DNA of 64,000 nt from Oceanicoccus sp. KOV_DT_Chl (GTDB lineage: Bacteria > Pseudomonadota > Gammaproteobacteria > Pseudomonadales > Dasaniaceae). The position numbers and the translations under genes were made by a program. The stretch covers positions 186,001-250,000 of the forward strand of contig NZ_FQLF01000007.1 of NCBI RefSeq assembly GCF_900120175.1, read 5' to 3'. Below are positions 41,651 through 49,775 of the stretch, in pieces; position 1 is the stretch's first letter; each line of letters opens with the position of its first letter. The notes under the pieces were generated by a model, which made no database searches, had not been told where the DNA came from, and saw only the letters and a program-made list of their open reading frames with translations.

Positions 41651-41673
41651 AAAGGGCTACCGAAGCAGCCCTT
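41649..41673 (-). terminator. Intrinsic terminator after folD
   Basis: Minus-strand AAGGGCT, an eight-base loop, AGCCCTT and a T-run form a strong stem just past the folD stop and just before the MATE start. Confidence 0.8.
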
Positions 41674-41701
41674 GATCACTTGCTTGTTACAACGCGGGGC
41701 A

Positions 41702-42545
41702 TCACCCCAAAGACTTCTCACCGGAAGCCACCGATTGAAAGATCAGGGTATTAATCGTCATCGGGCCAACACCACCGGGGACGGGTGTATACGCTGCACA
41801 GCGATCGATAACCCCCGCTAACTCAATGTCACCCACTCCGCCAGGGTGATAACCGGCATCCACGACTACCGCGCCATCTTTAATCCATTCACTCTTGATA
41901 AACTCGGGCTTACCCACGGCACCAACGACAATATCGGCTTGCTTAATCAAGGCTTCGAGGTTTTTAGTACGGGAGTGACAAGTCGTTACAGTCGCATTGG
42001 CTTCCAGCAGCATCGCAGACATCGGCTTGCCCAAAATAGGACTGCGCCCACGACTACCGCGTGCTTACCCTCAATTTCAATCTTGTAGTGTTCTAAAATG
42101 CGCATAATCCCTTTGGGTGTCGCACAGCCATAGGCCTCCTCGCCCATTGCCATCCGCCCATAACCCAGACAAGTCACACCATCCACATCCTTTTCCAAGG
42201 CTATCGCATCAAAACAAGCACGCTCATCAACCTGCGCCGGTACCGGGTGCTGGAGCAAAATCCCATGCACATCCGGGTTGTTATTTAATTCGTCGATTTT
42301 GGCCAGTAATTGCTCAGTGGTGGTTTTATCGTCCATCTCCACCGCCAGCGACTCCATACCAATACGCCGACAGGCATTGCCCTTCATCTTTACATAGGTC
42401 GCTGAGGCGGGGTCTGCCCCACCAGAATAGTCGCCAAAATCGGCGTTTTACCAGCAGATTTTTCCTTCAATGCGGCAACCCGCTCACTGAGTTGCTGTTC
42501 CCATTGCGCGGCCAGCGCTTTGCCATCGAGTACTAATGCAGACAT
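41702..42545 (-). CDS. folD: Methylenetetrahydrofolate dehydrogenase/cyclohydrolase FolD, two apparent frameshifts
   Basis: Interconverts methylene-, methenyl- and formyl-tetrahydrofolate. It starts [13 protein letters not shown] at 42545. The catalytic Lys lies in [24 protein letters not shown], the NADP-binding [13 protein letters not shown] and the C-terminal [10 protein letters not shown] are present once frames are joined. Breaks: CCCC at 42417-42420 (plus-strand), restored by one extra base; and at 42046, where an added base recovers the GRSPILG motif. Corrected length is about 282 residues, normal. As folD is usually essential, the breaks are most likely sequence errors. Confidence 0.93.
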
Positions 42546-42648
42546 GCTTGCTATATTCCTGATTTACGTAGAAAAAAGAGCCGCTATTCTCTCACACCGA
42601 CCGCCACAGGCAAATATAGAAATGATCTTAATAGAGGCTGATTTAGCG

Positions 42649-42677
42649 TTGACGAAACAATTTTTGCTGAGTAGAAT
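42649..42677 (+). promoter_or_regulatory. Promoter of the tRNA-Pro/tRNA-His genes
   Basis: TTGACG at 42649-42654, 17 bases, TAGAAT at 42672-42677, followed by the GC-rich discriminator GCGCCCC, a hallmark of stringently controlled stable-RNA promoters. The tRNA begins 47 bases later. Confidence 0.85.
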
Positions 42678-42724
42678 GCGCCCCTCGTTTGGTAGACAGC
42701 TTTAGCCAGTGCCATTAACGATTT

Positions 42725-42800
42725 CGGGGTATAGCGCAGTCTGGTAGCGCGCCTGCTTTGGGAGCAGGATGTCGGGAGTTCGAATCTCTCTACCCGACCA
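42725..42800 (+). tRNA. tRNA-Pro(TGG), acceptor stem one base short
   Basis: Cloverleaf with anticodon stem CCTGC/GCAGG, loop TTTGGGA (anticodon TGG), T arm GGGAG/CTCTC and encoded CCA. The 5' acceptor strand CGGGGTA should pair with TACCCCG, but the sequence has TACCCG: one C missing at 42793-42795. The mature length of 76 instead of 77 fits. This is probably an under-called C run rather than a defective tRNA. Confidence 0.93.
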
Positions 42801-42854
42801 AATTTCTAATTTGAATGGCCGCACCATCTTCATTCAAAGGTAACAAGCTTAATG

Positions 42855-42930
42855 GTGGGCGTAGCTCAGTTGGTAGAGCGCCGGATTGTGATTCCGGTGG
42901 TCGTGGGTTCAATCCCCATCGTTCACCCCA
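42855..42930 (+). tRNA. tRNA-His(GTG)
   Basis: Anticodon stem CCGGA/TCCGG with loop TTGTGAT (anticodon GTG), T arm GTGGG/CCCAT, encoded CCA and discriminator C. The base before the gene (42854) is the G that supplies the -1 guanosine of tRNA-His. The acceptor stem has two G-T pairs. Shares the promoter before tRNA-Pro. Confidence 0.95.
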
Positions 42931-42948
42931 TTTTTCTTCGGAAAGAGT

Positions 42949-42982
42949 AAAAAGGCTTACAGCCAACACTGTAAGCCTTTTT
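42949..42982 (+). terminator. Intrinsic terminator after tRNA-His
   Basis: AAAAAGGCTTACAG and CTGTAAGCCTTTTT pair perfectly over 14 bases around a six-base loop. Confidence 0.9.
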
Positions 42983-43020
42983 AGTTTCTGACTTAGCTAG
43001 TCAGAATAAGCTATATAGAA

Positions 43021-43053
43021 CGTCCGCCTTTCAAGCAGATGGTCAGCTCGATT
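43021..43053 (+). pseudogene. Decayed tRNA-Arg anticodon-arm fragment
   Basis: The segment GTCCGCCTTTCAAGCAGATG followed by GTCA and GCTCGA resembles the anticodon and variable region of the downstream tRNA-Arg with several changes. No D arm or acceptor stem can be traced around it. A TATAAT at 43086 follows and may serve the tandem units. Confidence 0.45.
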
Positions 43054-43106
43054 TTGGCCTCATTAGCGGTTGGTCAAAATTAAGATATAATCCGCTACTT
43101 TATTAT

Positions 43107-43373
43107 GCGCCCGTAGCTCAGCTGGGTGTAACGAACGATTTTAGCGAAGTAAAACTTCGCGTGAGTGAAACGCCGTAAATCTATGATTTGGGGCCGGTCC
43201 CGAAGGGGAGCATCCGCCTTCTAAGCGGATGGTCACAGGTTCGACAAATTGCACAGCAATTTGAACTACCGCAGGCGCCCCAACGGGGCCAATTATGCCA
43301 AAGCAAAATTGGCGTTTATCCTGTCGGTGAGGTAAAAGTGCTCACTGAAAGTGTGCAGCATTAAAAAGTTTAT
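43107..43373 (+). pseudogene. Interrupted tRNA-Arg unit 1 (D-loop and T-loop inserts)
   Basis: 267-base unit. The 5' acceptor and D-stem GCGCCCGTAGCTCAGCTGG is intact. Then 83 bases (43126-43208) replace the four D-loop bases ATAG. The anticodon arm TCCGCCTTCTAAGCGGA and variable loop follow unchanged. A 73-base insert (43245-43317) lies between TTCGA and ATCCTG of the T arm. The 3' acceptor half (GCGCACCA) is absent after CCTGTCGG, and a 47-base spacer follows. The inserts are built of palindromes: GCGAAGT-AAA-ACTTCGC, CAAATTGC-ACA-GCAATTTG, GCCCC-AAC-GGGGC. Confidence 0.85.
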
Positions 43374-43639
43374 GCGCCCGTAGCTCAGCTGGGTGTAACG
43401 AACGATTTTAGCGAAGTAAAACTTCGCGTGAGTGAAACGCCGTAAATCTATGATTTGGGCCGGTCCCGAAGGGGAGCATCCGCCTTCTAAGCGGATGGTC
43501 ACAGGTTCGACAAATTGCACAGCAATTTGAACTACCGCAGGCGCCCCAACGGGGCCAATTATGCCAAAGCAAAATTGGCGTTTATCCTGTCGGTGAGGTA
43601 AAAGTGCTCACTGAAAGTGTGCAGCATTAAAAAGTTTAT
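43374..43639 (+). pseudogene. Interrupted tRNA-Arg unit 2, near-identical tandem copy
   Basis: 266 bases, the same structure as unit 1: D-loop insert 43393-43474, T-loop insert 43511-43583. The only difference I found is one G fewer in the GGGG/GGG run at 43457-43459, so duplication is very recent, or the difference is a sequencing error. It runs directly into the intact tRNA-Arg. Confidence 0.85.
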
Positions 43640-43716
43640 GCGCCCGTAGCTCAGCTGGATAGAGCATCCGCCTTCTAAGCGGATGGTCACAGGTTCGAAT
43701 CCTGTCGGGCGCACCA
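43640..43716 (+). tRNA. tRNA-Arg(TCT), intact
   Basis: 77 bases with CCA encoded. Acceptor GCGCCCG/CGGGCGC, D arm GCTC/GAGC, anticodon stem TCCGC/GCGGA with loop CTTCTAA (anticodon TCT), T arm ACAGG/CCTGT. It has no inserts and is the likely functional copy, following two interrupted tandem copies. Confidence 0.97.
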
Positions 43717-43721
43717 ATTAC

Positions 43722-43752
43722 AAAGGCTACCTATCCAGGTGGCCTTTTTAAT
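43722..43752 (+). terminator. Intrinsic terminator after tRNA-Arg
   Basis: GGCTACC, six bases, GGTGGCC and T5; stem of seven with one G-T pair. The right part of this terminator is the left edge of the repeat that recurs at 52 kb. Confidence 0.75.
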
Positions 43753-43962
43753 CGGTGGGTTCGGCGGTGAGAACCTGTTGTTCGACAAATTATGCCCAAG
43801 GCGTAATTTGAACGCCCTGCTCTTCAGGGCGCCCGCAGGGTGATTCGAGCCCCTAGGCTTGAATCATCACAAAATGCATCGCATTTTGAACAAGGAGCGA
43901 AGCGACGATGCCCCGAAGGGGTTAAAGCAGCCCTTAGGTTGTTTTAATTAATCCTGTCGGGC
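43737..43962 (+). repeat. tRNA-Arg T-arm element, copy A (left border of island-like segment)
   Basis: 226 bases sharing both ends with 52008-52150. After TTCGA (43781-43785) comes a 165-base chain of palindromes, including CAAAATGC-ATC-GCATTTTG, GATTCGAGCC-CCTA-GGCTTGAATC and GCCCC-GAA-GGGG, and then ATCCTGTCGGGCGCGCC, a near copy of the tRNA-Arg 3' end. The insertion point is the same as in the T-loops of the two interrupted tRNA units. Confidence 0.75.
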
Positions 43963-44315
43963 GCGCCAAATACAAAGGGTCTATTCAGACTTAATGTGAA
44001 CTATACGCACCTCACAACGGCTTGCGCCATTGTATTCCATCCAAACTCAGTCTCTATCCACACTAAGCGATTAGAAAAATATTGCATCTGGACCCCATAG
44101 AGATATGATACACATGTCTCACAAGGCTGTATGAGGCTTAGGATAAAAAAACAAAAAGAATATTGCTGCCATCATCAGAACTGAAATAGTCAACATTTTT
44201 TAGATAAGCCCTAAAAAAATAAACTCAGGTTTATCTCATTAAATAAGGCAGAAAAGACCTCTTGCTGGGTAGCATATTCGTAATTGATAGAAAATTACAA
44301 CACAAGGGATAATCT
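43963..44315. other. 353-base gene-free region
   Basis: AT-rich sequence ahead of a secreted-protein gene. No RNA gene or clear promoter found. Confidence 0.4.
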
Positions 44316-45592
44316 ATGAAAAATCTTCGCCAAATTATTAAGATAAATAAATATATCTTCACAACTACCAAAACACGATCACTAGTATTTAGCGTTTCCG
44401 CTCTATTATTCATGCCCCCAGTCTTTAGCGAAACAATTTACCTTGAGCAAGACTGCACCACTCTGCCCAATGAAATCTGCTTCAACAACGCCACAGCGTT
44501 ATCAAACTGGTTATGGCAAGATAACAACTCGCGTGATCCTAGCTCTTCTAACCCAGTTACTGTATATGTAGGAGAAGGAACCTTTCAAGGATCTATTGCT
44601 TGCCCTCCTATCTAGTAACCCCACTAGCAAATGAGCCTTCACAACCGAATGGGCATGTCACATTTAAAGGCACTGGGAGGCATTTTAGTCACATAAGCTC
44701 AAACGCATGGACAATCAACTCACACGATTGCGATCAGTTAGAGTTTCAGGACTTGTCTATAGATGCCAAAGGCTTAGGCTATAGTGTATTTTGGCGAGGC
44801 ACAGGTAGCAGCGTCTTCACCAATGTTGATCTCAATTCAGAATATGGGGCTTGGTACGATACTACATGCAGTGGGGCTCCCACCGACGGCCCCACTGGAG
44901 AGCATTATTTTTACAGTTCCAAGTTAAGCGGCGAGCTTATAGGCGTTTACGCCCAATGTGCAAGGATTTGGCTATATGGAAGCGAAATCCACGTTAAAAA
45001 TGATGATACACCTAACGCAGGAGGACGCCTAAGGGGGGTACAAGTAGGCTTTCGTGGAGATGTGCGCCTATTTGGCTCCGCCATACGAGTAGATCACAGC
45101 ACACCTGATTTTCCGGGTTACCCAGTATTTTACCCATCGTATGGTGTACAGGTAGGGATATCTGATAGCTCCAGCATTCCTGATGGTGGTGGTGCATTCC
45201 ATATGCATGGTGGCATTATCAATGTGTCGGGAGGGAATCTGGATCGTACTATTTATGGAGTATCATCCGAATCAACCATATCCTTAGCCCACGTCATTGA
45301 TACGGCTTTTGTAATGCATACTGGCCCCAATGGTACTGCAAACAGACTTGTCGGGAATGGCATGAAAATGTCTCCGTTTCTATGGCAACAAGGAATCACC
45401 CCGCCAGTCACAGGCAGCAATCAAGCTTTAATTTCCACACAAGGCGCCGACATGTTCATTGAAACTGACTGTGATGGCACTGGAGATTGTAGTAGTGGCA
45501 TAGAAAATGAACCTCACTTGATGATTTACAGCACTCAATGCGCAAGTACCAATCCATGGTTCGATGTGGTCACTGGAGCCTGCCGAAAATAA
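44316..45592 (+). CDS. Secreted protein, possible right-handed beta-helix; one apparent frameshift
   Basis: A signal peptide (SLVFSVSALLFMPPVFSE, ending about residue 38) begins a protein of about 425 residues. The frame breaks at CCC 44603-44605; one extra C joins GSIACP to SYLVTPLANE. The remainder alternates short strands with Asn/Asp/Gly turns, with phrases such as QLEFQDLSIDAKG and SSVFTNVDLNSEYG that suggest a parallel beta-helix, and several Cys. No catalytic motif is recognised; a surface or carbohydrate-related role would be a guess. Confidence 0.65.
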
Positions 45593-45630
45593 ATTATGTG
45601 GGGCAGGAAAAAATTTTAACCCTCACTCAT

Positions 45631-45668
45631 AACCAAAACCAAAACCAAAACCAAAACCAAAACCAAAA
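45631..45668 (+). repeat. Hexanucleotide microsatellite (CCAAAA)n
   Basis: About six perfect copies of AACCAA lie 38 bases past the stop of the secreted-protein gene. It is intergenic, so length changes would alter spacing or transcript stability rather than a reading frame. Confidence 0.9.
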
Positions 45669-45772
45669 AGAAAATATCAGGCACTACTATTTCCGTTAAT
45701 AGTAGTGCCACAACCTCTTTACCAATACTTTATTTACAGCATACCTCTTAATAGTACTGCAATCGAGTTGAC

Positions 45773-46105
45773 TTGCTTAGATTTATTACAGTACAACTTA
45801 ATCAAACACCTAGTGCCTTATCTGCAGCCTTAGAGAATATTGGCAATTTTACGGGAACACTCATCAAGCAGCTTGGTGAGCTAAATGGGTTTGATGAAGA
45901 AGCAATCAACGATGTAAAGTTTGTCTTAGATGAACCTAAAGCCCTTTTGGGACAACAAACAGTTGAAGGGGCATTAAATTGGCCTCTACTTGTAGTAGCT
46001 CAAATCAAAACTGACAGACACCGGATAAAAACGGGTAACTGTCAGATTAAGTCTGAGCTACTACAAATTATGGTGTTAACACCAAGCGACTTTGTCGTAT
46101 CTTAA
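45773..46105 (+). pseudogene. Hypothetical frame whose 3' end is displaced by the insertion sequence
   Basis: The frame starts at TTG 45773 and runs into the insertion sequence at 46074, stopping 32 bases inside it. Removing the element and one target copy, the frame would instead continue about 16 codons (ELLQIMDAIETPQIPTHQ) to a stop near 47884, overlapping the 3' end of the opposing SIMPL gene. I recognise no domain, there is no good ribosome site, and it may not be a gene at all. Confidence 0.4.
46058..46073. repeat. Left target-site duplication of the insertion sequence
   Basis: CTACTACAAATTATGG directly before the element; the same 16 bases are at 47823-47838 directly after it. Confidence 0.92.
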
Positions 46106-47822
46106 TTACCAAGCGATTCTGTCGTAATCGCTAATTACCAAGGGAAACTGTCGGTCTCTTTTTTACATGTTTGTTAGTGTTCTTTTTTTGAATACTAGAG
46201 GCATGTTGAGGATGATTGTGATGGATTCTAAAGCTCAACTCACCGTTGATATAATTGCTAAAGTCGTTGAAGGCAGAATAACAATTGCCAATGCAGCTAA
46301 ATTACTCAGTAAGTCTCGACGCACCATTGAACGCTATGTAAAGCGATATCAACAAGTCGGCATTCAATTCGCGGTGCATGGTAACAGCGGCAAGTCACCG
46401 CCTAATAAAACACCCGCCTCGATTAAAAAAACGGTGCTAGCCTTAATCAAAGACAAATACTTTGATTTGAATTTGCTGCACCTTGCTGAACAGCTAGAGG
46501 TTAACGAACACATTGTAGTGAAGCGCGAGACGCTACGCGGTTGGGCACATAGTATCCATCATGTTAAACGAGCCAAACGCAGGCGCGGTAAGGCTCGTAA
46601 ACGCAGAGAGCGTATGGAAGCGCCAGGTTTAATGATGCAAATGGACGGTAGCCCGCATCGTTGGTTTGGTGATAAAAAACACTGCTTAATTGCCATGATT
46701 GATGATGCCACCAGCGAAGTACATGCAGAGTTCTTCCCCTCTGAAACCACTGTTGGTTGCTTGAAGGTCATGCGAGATTGCATTGAAACGAAGGGCTTAT
46801 TTAAAACACTTTACGTTGATAGAGCAGGTATCTTCGGCGGCCCTAAGCGTTGTAACTTCTCACAAATGCAGCGGGCCTGTGAGGAATTAGGTATTGAAAT
46901 TATCTTCGCTAATTCACCGCAAGGAAAAGGGCGTATTGAACGTGCCTTCGATACCTTCCAAGACCGCCTTGTGCCTGAACTGAGGCTCAATAATATCAAG
47001 GACATGGCAAGTGCCAACGCGTACCTAAAACACGTGTTTATTCCGCAGTTCTGGCAATTAAAGATCCAAGTCAATACCAAACATACACAGTCGGAATTAA
47101 CGCCACTGTCACCTCACGTTAACCTTGATGATATCTGCGTCATCAAAGATCATCGGAAAATACGCAATGATCACACCTTTAGCTATGGTAATAAATTTTA
47201 TCTTATTGATTCACCGCTCAAACATTCAATCGCAAACCAAAAAATTGAAATCAGAAATACCAGCAAGAAAGGCTTTACTGCCCACTTCGCGGGCCGACAA
47301 CTCAAGGTCTCAGAAGTCACTGAACCAAGCAAATTAGCTACCGAAGACTTAGCCATACAGAAAAAGTTAGAGGTATTAGCTTTAGTTGAAAAACTGGGTA
47401 ACGTATCCGAAGCATCTCGTTTAAGTGGCGTCTCGCGGGATACTATTTACCGCCATTTAAAACTCGTTAAGCAAGGCGGTGCAGAAGCCTTAAAACGACA
47501 AGAAACGCCCAACCTGCGGCATAAAAACTGTGTGGATAAGGTAATCGAGGATGCCGTTGTGCAATTCTCAGTTGAGCATCCACACCTTGGTCAACAGAAA
47601 GTGGCACTTAAGCTCACAATTGCTCTGGGTGTTGATATCAGCCCCAATGGCGTTAGAGGTATATGGCTAAGGCAAAATATGAACACCACTGCGTTACGAG
47701 TAGAGAAAGCGCAAGCTTTGCAGAAAAGTGCATGAATCATAGCCAGTTTAGCAACTGGATGATATGCTCATTACGACAAAGTCGCTCGGTAATTAGACCG
47801 ACAGTATCCCTTGGTAATCACA
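46074..47822 (+). mobile_element. IS1202-like (ISNCY) insertion sequence, complete, 1749 bp
   Basis: The ends are TGTTAACACCAAGCGACTTT and, inverted, TGTGATTACCAAGGGATACT, both rich in repeats of ACCAAGxGAxxxTGTCG. Each end holds two or three such sub-terminal boxes, probably transposase-binding sites. A 16-bp duplication flanks it exactly. Long target duplications are characteristic of the IS1202 group. The identical duplications and an uninterrupted transposase indicate recent movement. Confidence 0.88.
46221..47735 (+). CDS. IS1202/ISNCY-type DDE transposase with extra C-terminal helix-turn-helix
   Basis: About 504 residues from ATG 46221 (GAGG ten bases upstream); further in-frame starts reach back to 46167. 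N-terminal helix-turn-helix (ITIANAAKLLSKSRRTIERYVKRYQ), then an rve-type core with D in MMQMDGSPHRWFG, D in LYVDRAGIFG and E in GKGRIERAFDTF. After the core, a second helix-turn-helix (NVSEASRLSGVSRDTIYRHL) and a winged-helix-like segment (HPHLGQQKVALKL) look like the DNA-binding N terminus of IS481/IS3-type transposases placed at the C terminus. Confidence 0.87.
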   Translation: MDSKAQLTVDIIAKVVEGRITIANAAKLLSKSRRTIERYVKRYQQVGIQFAVHGNSGKSPPNKTPASIKKTVLALIKDKYFDLNLLHLAEQLEVNEHIVVKRETLRGWAHSIHHVKRAKRRRGKARKRRERMEAPGLMMQMDGSPHRWFGDKKHCLIAMIDDATSEVHAEFFPSETTVGCLKVMRDCIETKGLFKTLYVDRAGIFGGPKRCNFSQMQRACEELGIEIIFANSPQGKGRIERAFDTFQDRLVPELRLNNIKDMASANAYLKHVFIPQFWQLKIQVNTKHTQSELTPLSPHVNLDDICVIKDHRKIRNDHTFSYGNKFYLIDSPLKHSIANQKIEIRNTSKKGFTAHFAGRQLKVSEVTEPSKLATEDLAIQKKLEVLALVEKLGNVSEASRLSGVSRDTIYRHLKLVKQGGAEALKRQETPNLRHKNCVDKVIEDAVVQFSVEHPHLGQQKVALKLTIALGVDISPNGVRGIWLRQNMNTTALRVEKAQALQKSA

Positions 47823-47838
47823 CTACTACAAATTATGG
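47823..47838. repeat. Right target-site duplication of the insertion sequence
   Basis: Second copy of CTACTACAAATTATGG, overlapping the stop codon of the SIMPL gene (47833-47835). Confidence 0.92.
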
Positions 47839-48537
47839 ACGCAATAGAAACACCACAAATACCGACTCATCAACTCTCTGTTTCCTAATCTTCAACGCCG
47901 CCCGCCTACCAGACTGACCTACATCAGCCATCATCGCGTAATGCTGAGACCGATAATACGTACCATCATCAATAGCAGTTTCTGATATCTTATAGACACT
48001 TCCTACCTTTGAACTGAACTGTTGGGCAATCACTTCGGCCTTCTTCCTAGCATCATCGATAGCTAACTTCATGGCCTCACGCTCTATCGCATTGCGATCA
48101 TTAAACCTCAGCTGTACACCATCAAGCTCAGTAATCCCTGCATCGATCACCGCCTGTACCAACACCGAATATTGAGTTAGATCCCTTAGCACAAGAGTCA
48201 CCGATCGACTAACCCTCTCTCCAAGGTACTTTCGCTCATCTTTCACCCACTTGTAAGATGGCTGAGCGTGGATCTTAGACGCGCCAATATCCTCAGGGGC
48301 CACTCCCGTGGCAACCGCAGCATCCAATACTTGTTGTGTAATTATATCGACATAGTCTTTTGATGACTTTAAGGTCTCCGACGTTTTATTTACGGATAGA
48401 TTAATTTCAGCAAAATCGGGCATTCGCTCAACATAACCACTCCCTGAAATAATGATGTGCTCCTGCCCTGGTAAGCCTTGAGCCATTATTTTACTGGTTA
48501 ATAATACCCCTACGATAACAGTGATTAACATTTTCAT
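47833..48537 (-). CDS. Secreted SIMPL-domain protein
   Basis: 234 residues. N-terminal signal peptide (MKMLITVIVGVLLTSKIMAQ), then a SIMPL/DUF541 domain (HIIISGSGYVERMPDFAEINL, AIEREAMKLAIDDARKKAEVIA). Last gene of the BlaI operon; nine bases follow exbD. SIMPL proteins are periplasmic, of poorly known function. The insertion sequence lies exactly at its stop codon, which the target duplication preserved. Confidence 0.88.
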   Translation of the reverse strand: MKMLITVIVGVLLTSKIMAQGLPGQEHIIISGSGYVERMPDFAEINLSVNKTSETLKSSKDYVDIITQQVLDAAVATGVAPEDIGASKIHAQPSYKWVKDERKYLGERVSRSVTLVLRDLTQYSVLVQAVIDAGITELDGVQLRFNDRNAIEREAMKLAIDDARKKAEVIAQQFSSKVGSVYKISETAIDDGTYYRSQHYAMMADVGQSGRRAALKIRKQRVDESVFVVFLLRP

Positions 48538-48546
48538 AATGATCTC

Positions 48547-48960
48547 CTACTCGGCATTAGCGAGTGTTATTTGATAGATACCTGCCTGGCGAGCCGCGTC
48601 TGATATTTGGGCGACGGCATAAGTCTTGGCCGCATTATTGGCATTGATGATTAAGGTTGCTTCCGGGTTTGCGGCTCGATGCCTTTCGAAGTAGGCACGC
48701 AGAGATCGATGGTCGATACGCCGATTATCCAGAAAAATCTGATTATCGGCTTTCAAGTTCACCACGATATTTTTTGGCTCCGTACTGGGTGGTAATGGGT
48801 TGAGGGACGGTCGTTCCAGACTGATACTCGCCTCGCGAATAAATGAGGCAGTCACGATGAAAAATATCAGCATAATGAACACCACATCGAGCATAGGTGT
48901 TAGATCAATCTCAGCAGATTTTTCAGCGACTGATCTTCGGGTTAATGCGCTCATAGTCAT
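48547..48960 (-). CDS. exbD: ExbD/TolR-family biopolymer transport protein
   Basis: 137 residues, one N-terminal helix with the essential Asp in PMLDVVFIMLIFFIV, then the periplasmic TolR-like domain. It normally works with an ExbB channel pentamer and TonB; no ExbB gene is in this operon or this window, so an ExbB from elsewhere would be needed. Confidence 0.9.
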   Translation of the reverse strand: MTMSALTRRSVAEKSAEIDLTPMLDVVFIMLIFFIVTASFIREASISLERPSLNPLPPSTEPKNIVVNLKADNQIFLDNRRIDHRSLRAYFERHRAANPEATLIINANNAAKTYAVAQISDAARQAGIYQITLANAE

Positions 48961-48969
48961 TCTCCAGAT

Positions 48970-49614
48970 TTATTTTTCTAACTCATAGGTGATACGGGTG
49001 GTTTGATTTTTTTGCGCCATTGCGACACCGTCTTCCATGGCTGGTTTGTATTTCCATTTGGCTAGAGCTTTTACTGAAGATTTATCGAAAGCACCCTCTG
49101 GCTCTGAATAAAGCACTCGAATATTTTCTGTTTTTCCGGTAGGCGTAATATCAAACATCAGATCAACAAAACCCTCGACACCTTTCGTTTGCTGCCGACG
49201 AGGGTAAGTAGGGGCCACCTTGAAAATGGCCATTGCCGATCCTGATGAAAATCCACTACCAATTTCTTTTACTCCCGGGTCAAGGGTAGGCGCAATTGAT
49301 ATTTTTAAACCTTCTCCAGGGTCAAAGCTCTGTGTAAACTCAGGTATTTGTGGCTGCGGCTGAGGGTCTACCGGTTTTTCTACAATTGGATCAATTTGCT
49401 CGATAATGTCTCGTTCATCCGACATGACTACGTCAATAATTTTTATGTTCTCTTCAATAAGATCTGGCGGATCCATCGCTATCAACGAGCACATTAAAAA
49501 AAGCAACATCCCTGTCACTAACACCCCGAGACTGGCACTTGTACTTAAGCGTAAAACCTTGCTGTATATTTCGTTTAAAGTGGTTTCATTATTTAGCGTA
49601 TAAGTTGCGTTCAT
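48970..49614 (-). CDS. TonB-family energy transducer
   Basis: 214 residues. One membrane helix (about residues 27-47), a Pro-rich spacer (VEKPVDPQPQPQIPEF) and a C-terminal TonB domain (APTYPRRQQTKGVEGFVDLMFDI, ALAKWKYKPAMEDG). AGGAGA is spaced well before the ATG. It partners the downstream ExbD. The preceding gene also ends in a TonB domain, so the operon encodes two. Confidence 0.9.
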   Translation of the reverse strand: MNATYTLNNETTLNEIYSKVLRLSTSASLGVLVTGMLLFLMCSLIAMDPPDLIEENIKIIDVVMSDERDIIEQIDPIVEKPVDPQPQPQIPEFTQSFDPGEGLKISIAPTLDPGVKEIGSGFSSGSAMAIFKVAPTYPRRQQTKGVEGFVDLMFDITPTGKTENIRVLYSEPEGAFDKSSVKALAKWKYKPAMEDGVAMAQKNQTTRITYELEK

Positions 49615-49775
49615 AGTATTTCTCCTAACCGTTTTTTAAGTTGGACGACTTTTTTCAAGACAAGCGAAGCCGCTAGTAAAAAACCAGTTGTTAAAAAAAT
49701 GAAAGTTTGTGTTTCTGTAACTAGGCCAGCGCTAGCTGGAGTTGAGAGGTGGCCCTTGCCCGGCTCGACTATCAC
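49611..49775 (-). CDS. Possible 54-residue single-helix protein
   Basis: A frame from GTG 49775 to a stop overlapping the tonB start as ATGA. It holds one hydrophobic helix (TFIFLTTGFLLAASLVL) followed by a basic tail (KKVVQLKKRLGEIL). It overlaps the last 44 bases of the M56-TonB gene. No ribosome site is evident, so support is only the coupling and composition. Confidence 0.35.
   Translation of the reverse strand: MIVEPGKGHLSTPASAGLVTETQTFIFLTTGFLLAASLVLKKVVQLKKRLGEIL

Noticed and set aside
43107-43639. CRISPR-like array from the repeated units at the tRNA-Arg locus
   Set aside because: Only two units of 267/266 bp, no short repeat with variable spacers; the repeated parts are tRNA sequence and fixed inserts.
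43107-43639. Group I intron in the interrupted tRNAs
   Set aside because: The inserts are far too short, lie in the D- and T-loops rather than the anticodon loop, and lack intron core elements.
45773-46105. A confident gene ahead of the insertion sequence
   Set aside because: TTG start without ribosome site and no domain; kept only as a low-confidence displaced frame.
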